Source of the DNA: Pseudomonadota bacterium
GTDB lineage: Bacteria > Pseudomonadota > Gammaproteobacteria > Halothiobacillales > Halothiobacillaceae
Reading direction: 5' to 3'
NCBI GenBank assembly: GCA_021795795.1
Contig: JAJYPA010000558.1
Location: forward strand, 1-5,241
DNA length: 5,241 bases
A program made the translations under genes and the position numbers. Positions 1 through 4,946 of this stretch are shown one piece after another. How positions within the stretch are numbered: the stretch's first letter is position 1; each line of letters starts with the position of its first letter. The notes below the pieces were generated by a model. That model was not told the origin of the DNA, did no database searches, and was given only the letters and a program-made list of their open reading frames with translations.

Positions 1-5
1 TGCGT

Positions 6-11
6 CCTCCT
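6..11 (-). promoter_or_regulatory. Shine-Dalgarno for a minus-strand gene beginning just outside the window
   Basis: The complement reads AGGAGG, with five bases left before the window edge. This is ideal spacing for a start codon immediately beyond position 1. The gene would most likely be the first ORF of the mobile element to the left, but that cannot be seen here. Confidence 0.35.
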
Positions 12-75
12 GTCCTTACAGGTCAAGAACGCTACTTTATCCCTCACTCAGGCTCCTGCCCGGCGTCAGGTTTTA

Positions 76-117
76 CCGGCCAAGATAATTGTCGTCAGCC
101 GGACAAGGTAATTGTCG
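76..117. repeat. Two 19-bp direct repeats, 23-bp period
   Basis: Units 76-94 and 99-117 share CCGG(C/A)CAAG(A/G)TAATTGTCG, with two mismatches in 19 and a 4-base gap. Two copies at this spacing suggest transposase-binding repeats at an insertion-sequence end rather than a CRISPR. Confidence 0.75.
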
Positions 118-148
118 CTTAGCAGGCGCGTTTGTTCAAGTTTTTCGA

Positions 149-162
149 GGGGGTTTACCCCC
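149..162 (-). repeat. Hairpin at the right-end side of the IS200 remnant
   Basis: GGGGG, loop TTTA, CCCCC, lying 7 bases past the tnpA stop codon. The position fits the right-end subterminal hairpin of IS200/IS605 elements. It could also act as a weak transcription terminator. Confidence 0.45.
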
Positions 163-168
163 AGCCCC

Positions 169-417
169 TCACGCTACGTGACCGTCAGCGTAGACAAAAC
201 CTTCAATATCATTGACCGTGCTCACATATGAACATGGTCCACCATCAGATGCCCTTCTTCTATCCGGCTTTACCTTATGCCGGGCCACAGCCAGAAATAC
301 CTCCCCAAGATCATTCCGTAACTGACCGTACAACACCCTACGTCGGCACTTCGGAATAAATACTATGTGATATTTGCACGCCCACTTGCTGTGCCTTAGG
401 CTCAATCCTTCGTCCAT
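169..417 (-). pseudogene. tnpA: IS200-type transposase TnpA, frameshifted and internally deleted
   Basis: TnpA of this family is a roughly 140-residue HUH-superfamily (Y1) single-strand transposase. The first 48 codons from the ATG at 417 match the family N-terminus (SLRHSKWACKYHIVFIPK, then RRRVLYGQLR). An AGGAG ribosome site lies upstream. A one-base insertion near 265-273 moves the continuation IEEGHLMVDHVHM, which contains the HVH metal-binding motif, into another frame, where it stops at 222-224. The same bases at 226-228 begin SYVSTV in the original frame. SYVSTV resembles the C-terminal GYYVSTVG segment of intact proteins. About 50-60 residues between the HUH motif and this segment are therefore missing. 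The tail after STV does not align well, and the catalytic tyrosine region is not secure. The protein is not expected to be active. Confidence 0.8.
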
Positions 418-500
418 CGGTATCTCCTTCGTCGTGTGCCTGGCGGCTCACAACGTCGGTTCTCCGATGGACTCCACTATATGTCAAACATCTACTGTCA

Positions 501-517
501 CCCCGGCAGAGCCGGGG
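501..517 (-). repeat. Hairpin at the left-end side of the IS200 remnant
   Basis: CCCCGGC, loop AGA, GCCGGGG: a perfect 7-bp stem, about 85 bases upstream of the tnpA start. In IS200 the left-end hairpin is both the transposase recognition structure and a terminator protecting tnpA from outside transcription. On the plus strand the stem is followed by GTTTTCC, so it could also stop plus-strand transcripts before they reach lysR. Confidence 0.55.
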
Positions 518-537
518 GTTTTCCTGTTTTTTGGTTA

Positions 538-569
538 ATGCGACCCTTAAATACCCGAGCATGGCGTGG
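538..569 (+). repeat. IS630 left terminal inverted repeat
   Basis: Pairs with the complement of 1030-1060 (26 matches, 5 mismatches, one gap). It begins directly after the TA at 536-537. The -35 box of the transposase promoter lies inside it. Confidence 0.8.
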
Positions 570-575
570 TATAAT
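547..575 (+). promoter_or_regulatory. IS630 transposase promoter, pointing at lysR
   Basis: A perfect TATAAT at 570-575 is preceded, at exactly 17 bases, by TTAAAT (547-552; three of six matches to TTGACA). The expected start of transcription, about 582-583, coincides with the transposase ATG at 583, so the transcript would be nearly leaderless. No obvious terminator lies between here and the regulator gene, so this promoter may also drive lysR. Confidence 0.5.
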
Positions 576-582
576 TTAGGGT

Positions 583-1051
583 ATGGAAAGAATCGACGTG
601 CGCAGCTTGACGATGGAAGGCAGATGCTCCGCCGGATGGTGGTCCGTCTGCGCAAGCAATCCGGGACGCGTCTGAAGGAGTTGACAACGGTGTCTGGCGC
701 ACGCCTGTACAGAAGGGGGAAAGGGGCTGAAGGAGCAGCGCCGGGGTCGGCCTGTAGGTGCCTGTCGCAAACTGCCCATGGCTGCCGAGGCCTGGATACG
801 GGGCCAGATCGTCCAGGGTAATCGCCACCAATGGAAAATGCCTTTCGCGTTATGGACCCGGCCGGCGATTCGTGCGCTGATTCGGGACCATTTTGGGGTA
901 GATCTGCAGGAGCGCCTGATTGGCAAGTATCTCAAGCGTTGGGGCTTCACCCCGCAACGTCCCGTCAAAAGTGCGTCTGCGCCAAATGCCGCAAAAGGTC
1001 GCCAGCTATTTTCTACACCCTGCCGCTCGCTACGCCATGTCGGATATTTAA
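583..1051 (+). pseudogene. IS630-family transposase, multiply broken
   Basis: A DDE transposase of this family normally has about 340 residues. Visible pieces, in three frames: MERIDVRSLTMEGR from 583; QMLRRMVVRLRKQSG and onward from 621; KGLKEQRRGRPVGACRKLP then MAAEAWIRGQIVQ through FALWTRPAIRALIRDHFG to FTPQRPVK (721 to about 969); and the C-terminus VRLRQMPQKVASYFLHPA to YAMSDI, stopping at 1049-1051. There is a frameshift near 620, a frameshift with a small loss in the helix-turn-helix region near 695-720, and a large deletion at about 970. The last removes the whole DDE catalytic core. The N-terminal DNA-binding half is partly preserved, the enzyme is not. Confidence 0.85.
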
Positions 1052-1060
1052 GGGCCGGGT
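1030..1060 (-). repeat. IS630 right terminal inverted repeat
   Basis: The reverse complement matches the left repeat. It contains the last codons and the stop of the transposase and is followed by the second TA copy at 1061-1062. The lysR ATG begins three bases after that TA. Confidence 0.8.
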
Positions 1061-1065
1061 TAATA

Positions 1066-1992
1066 ATGTCACTTGAACTCCGCCATCTCCGCTACTTCAT
1101 CGCAGTGGCTGAAGATCTGCATTTCAGCCGCGCGGCAGAGCGTTTGGGCATTTCCCAGCCGCCGCTCAGCCAACAGATTCACGCACTTGAAGAAATGCTA
1201 GGAGCGCGGCTGCTTGTACGCACTAACCGTCGGGTGGCCCTAACCGATGCAGGAGAGGCTTTTCTGAAAGAGGCCCGCGCCATTCTTGTTCAGGTGGATC
1301 GTGCCGTCGATTATGTGCGCAGTGTGGAACGCGGAGAGAAAGGTGAACTGCACATCGGCATGACCCGCTCAACCATGTTGGTAAAACAGGTCCCCAGAGC
1401 CATATTCCGGTTTCGAACAGAATTCCCGTCCGTGCATCTGAGTCTGGAAGAGTTGAATTCTCTCGAACAAATAGACGCATTGATCCATGAAAAAATACAG
1501 GTGGGTATTATGCGGGTTCAGCATTTACCTGCAATGCTTCAATCCCATATGCTCTACGCCGATCCTCTCGTAGCAGTTCTACCTGCCAAACACCCGTTCT
1601 GTCCGATTTCTCCAACCCTGTCTGTACCTCTTGATCCGGCACAACTGGTCCACGAGCAGTTCATCATTTTTGCGGACTCGGCCGGTACCGGTATACGAAA
1701 TCAGTTTTTTCAGATTTGCCACGATGCCGGGTTTAATCCCAGAATCGTTCAGGAAGTGCAGGAAGCATCGACCATGATAGGACTGGTAGCGGCAGGTCTG
1801 GGGATTACGATTCTTCCAGTTTCCTATTCATATCTACAGCAAGATAGCGTGTGTTACATGCCGCTGTCCTCTCCTAGCGCGCGTTCTGATATCCATGTGG
1901 TTTACCGTTGTATGGACCATTCACCGCTTCTCCGACAGTTATTGACGATATTGAAGTCAGAGGCGGCAGCGCACGCAGTTTCCAGGCGATGA
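1066..1992 (+). CDS. LysR-type transcriptional regulator, YnfL-like
   Basis: A 308-residue regulator, a usual length for LysR proteins. An N-terminal winged helix-turn-helix (residues about 4-63) carries HFSRAAERLGISQPPLSQQI at 19-38. A linker helix leads into the periplasmic-binding-like effector domain (about 92-298), which includes the family segment GLVAAGLGITILP at 239-251. From memory it resembles E. coli YnfL along its length, and the start MSLELRHLRYF aligns with MNIELRHLRYF. I therefore place the start at 1066, although the frame stays open upstream to 778 through IS630 sequence. There is no good Shine-Dalgarno: AAGGG at 1050-1054 is 11 bases away and belongs to the insertion sequence. 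The native upstream region has been replaced by mobile DNA. The 3' end overlaps the transporter gene tail to tail. The likely target is that transporter; the effector is unknown. Confidence 0.92.
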   Translation: MSLELRHLRYFIAVAEDLHFSRAAERLGISQPPLSQQIHALEEMLGARLLVRTNRRVALTDAGEAFLKEARAILVQVDRAVDYVRSVERGEKGELHIGMTRSTMLVKQVPRAIFRFRTEFPSVHLSLEELNSLEQIDALIHEKIQVGIMRVQHLPAMLQSHMLYADPLVAVLPAKHPFCPISPTLSVPLDPAQLVHEQFIIFADSAGTGIRNQFFQICHDAGFNPRIVQEVQEASTMIGLVAAGLGITILPVSYSYLQQDSVCYMPLSSPSARSDIHVVYRCMDHSPLLRQLLTILKSEAAAHAVSRR

Positions 1993-3190
1993 GCAGTCCA
2001 GATGCTGCCAGAAAAGTCAGCAGCCAGGCTACACCATCCCAACCCCAGCCAGAATAGAAACATCCTCCGGAACTTCCCAGTACCGCTGAACCCAGATAAT
2101 AAAAAAAGAGATACAATGATGCTGCCTGCGCCTTGGCTCCATACGCTCTCCGACCCACCCAACTGCTGACAATGGAATGTCCTCCAAAAAAACCAAAAGT
2201 CAACAATATGGTGCTGAGCATAATCGCCCATACGGCCCCCGCAAAACTGAGAAGGACTCCAGTAATCACCAACACAAAAGCGATCCACAGCACCTTTCGA
2301 CGCCCCATCCACCCCGCAATATGCCCCATCACCGGAGAGCTGAAAATACCAACCCCGTATACGCTGAAGATCAGGCCCACCTGAGCCTGACTGAAGTCGT
2401 AAGGAGAAGCCATCAGGCGATAAGTCAGGTAATTATAAAAAGTCACGAAAATGCCCATCAGGAAAAAGCCTTCCGCAAACAACCAAGGGAGCCCCGAATC
2501 TTTGAACAACATGCGTATTTGCTGGACTCTGCCGCTCCAGGACATATGCTGTGGGGAAAAATGCAGCGAATCTGGCAAGCTGCGAACAAACAGAACGGCA
2601 GCGATCAAGCTGATGACGCCGATGCTGACAACGGCAACATGCCAACCCCAATAATTGGCTAAAACTCCAGCAATCAGCCGACCTGACATACCACCCACTG
2701 CACTTCCACTGATATATAACCCCATACCTATGCCAATAGAGTCCGCATGCATCTCCTCATTGAGATACGTCATAGCTACTGCCGGCAAACCACTGATGCT
2801 GATGCCCAGCAAGGCCCGCCCCAGCAAAAAAACATCCCAATTTGGAGCGAATCCCGTGGCGAGTACCAGAAATGCGGACATAAACAGTGACCAGACCATG
2901 ATTGGCTTACGTCCCAGACGATCCGACCAGTTCCCGACCAGGAGCATCGTGAAAGCCAGAATCCCCGTAGTCAAAGACAGGGAAAGAGCACTACTCGTGG
3001 CGGCCACTCCATACTCTCTGCTGAAGGCAGGCATCAGGGGCTGTACACAATAAATCATGCTGAATGTGGCGAATCCTGCTGCGAAAAGCGCCAGGCTCGT
3101 ATTTCGAAATGAGCGGGTGCCGTGACGAATATGATTTTTTGCGGAAGATTCAGAGGGCGGTGGACTGGGAACCAGGGATTGTTTTCGCAT
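1874..3190 (-). CDS. MFS drug/sugar exporter, YnfM-like (DHA1 type), 12 transmembrane helices
   Basis: A 438-residue inner-membrane proton-driven transporter. It matches E. coli YnfM (about 417 residues, substrate not established) as I remember it, through LALFAAGFATFSMIYCVQP (33-51), MTYLNEEMH (140-148), MGLYISGSAVGGMSGR (156-171), LFAEGFFLMGIFVTFYNY (237-254) and ASLYLFFYYLGSAV (357-370). Motif A of the major facilitator family is present in both halves: GNWSDRLGRK at 86-95 and the degenerate GHIAGWMGRR at 289-298. An amphipathic, Ser/Pro-rich cytosolic tail of about 30 residues precedes helix 1. The ATG at 3190 follows an in-frame TAG by two codons, so no earlier start is possible; no clear Shine-Dalgarno is present. 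YnfM-like homology ends near residue 406. The last 32 residues are encoded antisense to the end of lysR and may be non-conserved. Confidence 0.92.
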   Translation of the reverse strand: MRKQSLVPSPPPSESSAKNHIRHGTRSFRNTSLALFAAGFATFSMIYCVQPLMPAFSREYGVAATSSALSLSLTTGILAFTMLLVGNWSDRLGRKPIMVWSLFMSAFLVLATGFAPNWDVFLLGRALLGISISGLPAVAMTYLNEEMHADSIGIGMGLYISGSAVGGMSGRLIAGVLANYWGWHVAVVSIGVISLIAAVLFVRSLPDSLHFSPQHMSWSGRVQQIRMLFKDSGLPWLFAEGFFLMGIFVTFYNYLTYRLMASPYDFSQAQVGLIFSVYGVGIFSSPVMGHIAGWMGRRKVLWIAFVLVITGVLLSFAGAVWAIMLSTILLTFGFFGGHSIVSSWVGRRAYGAKAQAASLYLFFYYLGSAVLGSSGGCFYSGWGWDGVAWLLTFLAASGLLIAWKLRALPPLTSISSITVGEAVNGPYNGKPHGYQNAR

Positions 3191-3237
3191 TGGCTAATGA
3201 AAAATGACTCATGGCAAGGCCGAATAGGACTTGAGGG

Positions 3238-3243
3238 ATATTA
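3238..3243 (-). promoter_or_regulatory. Candidate -10 box for the MFS transporter gene
   Basis: The minus strand reads TAATAT, giving an expected start of transcription near 3231 and a leader of about 40 bases. The hexamer 17 bases upstream (TGGTAC) is a poor -35, as is common at promoters that need a LysR-type activator. Confidence 0.35.
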
Positions 3244-3287
3244 GTCCTTCGTAAAATCAGGTACCAGAGCGTTTAGGATATGCTTCC

Positions 3288-3302
3288 ATATTTATTAAAT
3301 AT
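3288..3302. promoter_or_regulatory. Putative LysR-type operator (ATAT-N7-ATAT dyad)
   Basis: ATATTTA-T-TAAATAT is a perfect 7-bp dyad around one base and contains the T-N11-A core typical of LysR-family sites. Its centre (3295) lies about 64 bases upstream of the predicted transcription start of the transporter, which is the classic position of the recognition site (about -65). The region is AT-rich, so a chance palindrome is possible. Confidence 0.5.
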
Positions 3303-3399
3303 CAATCACAAGGTTTTAATCCACCGACTTTAGTCAATATTAAGCAACAATCACATCGGACAAATACATCAGACACCTTTTATTGCATGACCCATAAGG

Positions 3400-3531
3400 A
3401 TGATGCATGCTCTTCACTCCCGACAAAAATCTGGGTATCCGATGGGCTTTGCAGGTATCTACACCAATCATCGGCTGGAAGTGATAGACGGAGACGAAAC
3501 CTTTATAAGCGTTCATTTTTTGGACTATTAA
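3400..3531 (+). CDS. Possible 43-codon ORF or gene remnant, unrecognised
   Basis: The frame opens after a stop at 3388-3390 and begins with two ATGs (3400, 3403). AAGG directly in front is too close to be an ideal ribosome site. The peptide ends GFAGIYTNHRLEVIDGDE then TFISVHFLDY. This has the look of a folded alpha/beta protein fragment rather than random translation, but I do not recognise a family. Competing frames on both strands are also open here, so it may equally be noise. It could be the 3' end of a decayed gene. Confidence 0.2.
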   Translation: MMHALHSRQKSGYPMGFAGIYTNHRLEVIDGDETFISVHFLDY

Positions 3532-3591
3532 ATGTTTTCTCAGGGGCTCATGGCCTAGCAATTACACATCTTGGTTTTTAACGGCAGATTG

Positions 3592-4386
3592 CTAGCGTAC
3601 GTCTATCTTTTGCGCCCGGTTGGGGTCATCTACTCTGGAAGTTATCAGGAAGATGAGCAGCATCAAAATGACCAGCGTCAGCGATATGCTCACCGGGCCT
3701 GTGCCAAGACCAAGGCCACCGAACCGTATCGGCTTGTCTGTCCAATCCGCGAAAGAAGCCCCCAGCGGCCTGGTCAGGATATAGGCTATCCAGAAGGCGG
3801 CGATTTCATTGAGGTCGAACATGAAATATGCAACGACGGGAATGCCAAACAAGAGGACAAATAGTAAGCCCGATCCAAGGTACCCTAAATCCAAGCTCGA
3901 TGCTGTCATGTCACCGGCGGCGGTGCCAAGGGCAAAGGTAGCTACGATGGTCGCCCAATAGAATGTCTCTCGCCGAGGTGTATGCACACTGTGAATGGAA
4001 AGAGTTTTCTCTTTGAGTTTCCAGGTGGCAAGAATCCCGATCAAGGCAACCAGAAAAACGGTTGTCGAGATGTCATAGGGAACGCCCAGCACGACATGGG
4101 TGACATCCGCTATTTGGGTACCGAAGATGCTCACCATAATGACGGCAAACCAGTAATAGTGTGCGGTATATTGATTGCTTCGCATCTGCAGCCAGATAGC
4201 GGCCAGGAATAACAAACCACAACCTACCACGGCCAGATAGGGGTTTGTGTGGAAAACGAGAAAATCCGACGTGGCTTCTCCCATGGCGGTGGTCAGGAGT
4301 TTCGCTATCCAGAAATACACGGTGATCTTCGGTACCTTGAGCATGGCGTTCTTTTCGTTGGATGGGTTAAGTGCGGCTGTAGTCAT
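3592..4386 (-). CDS. DUF347-repeat integral membrane protein (COG4705 type)
   Basis: A 264-residue, very hydrophobic protein with about eight transmembrane helices. The sequence is built from four related units, each with a small-residue/acidic motif at the end of a helix: GEATSDFL (36-43), FGTQIADVTH (88-97), GTAAGDMTAS (154-163) and TRPLGASFADW (205-215). This is the pattern of the DUF347 repeat family. No biochemical function is established, to my knowledge. Repeated membrane acidic residues (E37, D41, D94, D159, D214) would suit ion or metal transport, but that is inference. The start at 4386 is favoured over the internal Met15 because AAGGAA lies 5 bases upstream. The neighbour upstream on the same strand is a 27-codon ORF, with about 100 bases between. 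The next gene downstream on the same strand is the MFS transporter, 401 bases away, so a shared operon is unlikely. Confidence 0.88.
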   Translation of the reverse strand: MTTAALNPSNEKNAMLKVPKITVYFWIAKLLTTAMGEATSDFLVFHTNPYLAVVGCGLLFLAAIWLQMRSNQYTAHYYWFAVIMVSIFGTQIADVTHVVLGVPYDISTTVFLVALIGILATWKLKEKTLSIHSVHTPRRETFYWATIVATFALGTAAGDMTASSLDLGYLGSGLLFVLLFGIPVVAYFMFDLNEIAAFWIAYILTRPLGASFADWTDKPIRFGGLGLGTGPVSISLTLVILMLLIFLITSRVDDPNRAQKIDVR

Positions 4387-4391
4387 TGATG

Positions 4392-4397
4392 TTCCTT
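4392..4397 (-). promoter_or_regulatory. Ribosome binding site of the DUF347 gene
   Basis: The minus strand reads AAGGAA, five bases before the ATG at 4386. This decides the start in favour of residue 1 rather than the in-frame methionine at residue 15, which lacks such a site. Confidence 0.65.
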
Positions 4398-4479
4398 ATT
4401 TTTCTAAGGGCAGCGAGCGAAGTCACGCATGGCTATGCCCGCCAACTATCGGTACAGAGTTCGATGAGATTACGTTTAT

Positions 4480-4492
4480 CCTTGAATCAAGG
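4480..4492. promoter_or_regulatory. Short perfect palindrome, possible operator
   Basis: CCTTGA-A-TCAAGG has 6-bp arms around one base. It covers the stop codon of the 27-codon ORF and lies about 95 bases upstream of the DUF347 start. On the minus strand TTGATT within it could act as a -35 box, but I see no good -10 at the right distance. No known operator is matched exactly. Confidence 0.25.
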
Positions 4493-4570
4493 TGTGGTCT
4501 TCAAGACGGCGATACTCGCGAGGGTGAGCACCTGACGCTTCCATGGAGGGTGAGGGGGGTCGTTTCTCAT
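4487..4570 (-). CDS. Small 27-codon ORF with a strong ribosome site, unrecognised
   Basis: A perfect AGGAGG (complement of 4577-4582) sits 6 bases before the ATG at 4570, the best ribosome site in the window. The peptide starts MRNDPPHPPWKRQVLTLASI: a proline-rich, charged head followed by a short hydrophobic stretch and a KTTP end. It could be a small membrane-associated protein, a leader peptide for the DUF347 gene 100 bases downstream, or the surviving N-terminus of a truncated gene. A parallel frame from the same region ends EYRRLEDHTLIQG, which hints at a frameshift in a once longer gene. No function is proposed. A weak TATATT lies at 4597-4602 on this strand. Confidence 0.45.
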   Translation of the reverse strand: MRNDPPHPPWKRQVLTLASIAVLKTTP

Positions 4571-4794
4571 GATAATCCTCCTGAATTTCACCAAAAAATA
4601 TAGAATCGTAGAAACAATGGTCGCCTGGGGAATACCGCAACCAGATTCATGGACCGATATTTTGCCCGATGAGTTCCCTATCACTGCCGGATGGAAATGG
4701 TGGATATCCTTCTCCATGTTGTGACGCGCCAGTTCGGCAATATCGCCTGCCAGATCGACCCTTTTCGGTCCGCCTCCCGCCATCAGGAAGGTGA
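4571..4794. other. Stretch without a recognisable gene
   Basis: Several frames are open on both strands here, none with a recognisable domain or a ribosome site. On the minus strand one frame reads GPKRVDLAGDIAELARHN near 4710-4780, which looks protein-like but has no supported start. On the plus strand a frame with QFGNIACQID (about 4730-4759) shares a motif with the remnant downstream. Confidence 0.4.
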
Positions 4795-4946
4795 GCAGGC
4801 TTCTCCGCCGCTCTGCAGGCGGTCCCGGCCACGGCACGGGATATGCGGCGCCGGGCAAATGGGACTCTGCTCGATGCGCAGGCCGCAAAGCAGCGGGCCA
4901 TGATCTTCAATTTGGACTTTCCCCGGAATCTGACCTGCCAGATCGA
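4746..4946 (+). repeat. 13-bp direct repeat, 188 bases apart
   Basis: CCTGCCAGATCGA occurs at 4746-4758 and 4934-4946. The surrounding codons read N-I-A-C-Q-I-D in the first copy and N-L-T-C-Q-I-E in the second, in different reading frames. An exact match of this length within under 1 kb is unlikely by chance. It may be a partial duplication in a decaying gene or the footprint of a rearrangement. Confidence 0.6.

Larger units (their letters stand above)
1..128 (-). mobile_element. Probable end of an IS21-type insertion sequence, running off the left edge
   Basis: No gene fits inside this stretch. On the minus strand it holds two near-identical 19-base units in tandem (76-94 and 99-117), then about 65 bases of leader, then a perfect AGGAGG Shine-Dalgarno (complement of 6-11) with the window ending 5 bases later. 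A start codon just outside the window is therefore expected. Closely spaced repeats near the tip, followed by the first ORF, is the usual arrangement at IS21-family ends, where IstA binds the repeats. The element tip would lie at about 118-128. The family call rests on architecture only, since no IstA protein is visible here. Confidence 0.35.
140..530 (-). mobile_element. Degenerate IS200/IS605-family element
   Basis: A small HUH-transposase element, here a remnant of roughly 390 bp; intact relatives are about 700 bp. The tnpA pseudogene is flanked by hairpins as in this family. A 7-bp stem at 501-517 marks the left-end side, and a 5-bp stem at 149-162 lies just after the tnpA stop on the right-end side. 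These elements have no inverted repeats; their ends are recognised as subterminal hairpins. The exact tips are not determined, and the bounds given are estimates. The left-end tip lies next to the IS630 remnant at 538. Confidence 0.7.
538..1060 (+). mobile_element. IS630-family remnant with intact ends, 523 bp
   Basis: Terminal inverted repeats at 538-569 and 1030-1060 match at 26 of 32 aligned positions with one gap. The cores CCCTTAAATA and CATGGCGT are identical. Both ends are flanked by TA (536-537 and 1061-1062), the target duplicated by IS630/Tc1 elements. Full elements are about 1.1 kb, so roughly half is missing, all from the transposase interior. The result is a short, end-competent, non-autonomous element of MITE type. 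It lies between the IS200 left end and the lysR start codon. Confidence 0.85.
3191..3591. other. Intergenic region between the MFS and DUF347 genes
   Basis: About 400 AT-rich bases. The first 110 hold the predicted transporter promoter and operator. The rest holds no recognisable gene. It contains a short plus-strand frame at 3400-3531, a GACT-TT-AGTC dyad around 3325-3336, and an 8-bp inverted repeat (3555-3562 with 3588-3595, 25-base loop) that overlaps the DUF347 stop codon and has no following T-run. No convincing terminator was found for the DUF347 gene. Confidence 0.6.

Noticed and set aside
9..22. CCTGT-CCTT-ACAGG hairpin as a terminator
   Set aside because: The stem is only 5 bp, has no T-run and overlaps a Shine-Dalgarno. 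It could at most modulate translation of the gene outside the window.
76..117. Start of a CRISPR array
   Set aside because: Only two units with a 4-base gap, no spacer-length intervals and no cas genes; it fits an insertion-sequence end better.
778..1992. A single 404-residue protein, IS630 fragment fused to LysR
   Set aside because: The first 96 codons are IS630 transposase and end in out-of-frame sequence. LysR homology starts exactly at the ATG 1066, and the insertion-sequence boundary lies between. The fusion is an accident of an open frame.
1902..2312. Minus-strand 136-residue frame
   Set aside because: Out-of-frame shadow of the MFS transporter gene, with no ribosome site or family match.
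2177..3053. Plus-strand open frames across the MFS gene
   Set aside because: Antisense shadows of a well-conserved transporter, with compositions typical of reverse-frame translation.
3340..3561. Minus-strand 73-residue frame
   Set aside because: No recognisable domain, and the start lacks a ribosome site. It competes with the plus-strand frame at 3400-3531, and neither is convincing.
3555..3595. 8-bp inverted repeat as a terminator for the DUF347 gene
   Set aside because: The stem is AT-rich, the loop is 25 bases, and no T-run follows on the minus strand.
4487..4888. 133-residue minus-strand ORF starting at 4888
   Set aside because: Its start has no ribosome site and the N-terminal part is low-quality. 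Only the last 27 codons, behind the AGGAGG, have translational support.
4647..4910. Arg/Ala-rich minus-strand 87-residue frame
   Set aside because: Composition typical of a shadow frame in GC-rich DNA, with no domain.
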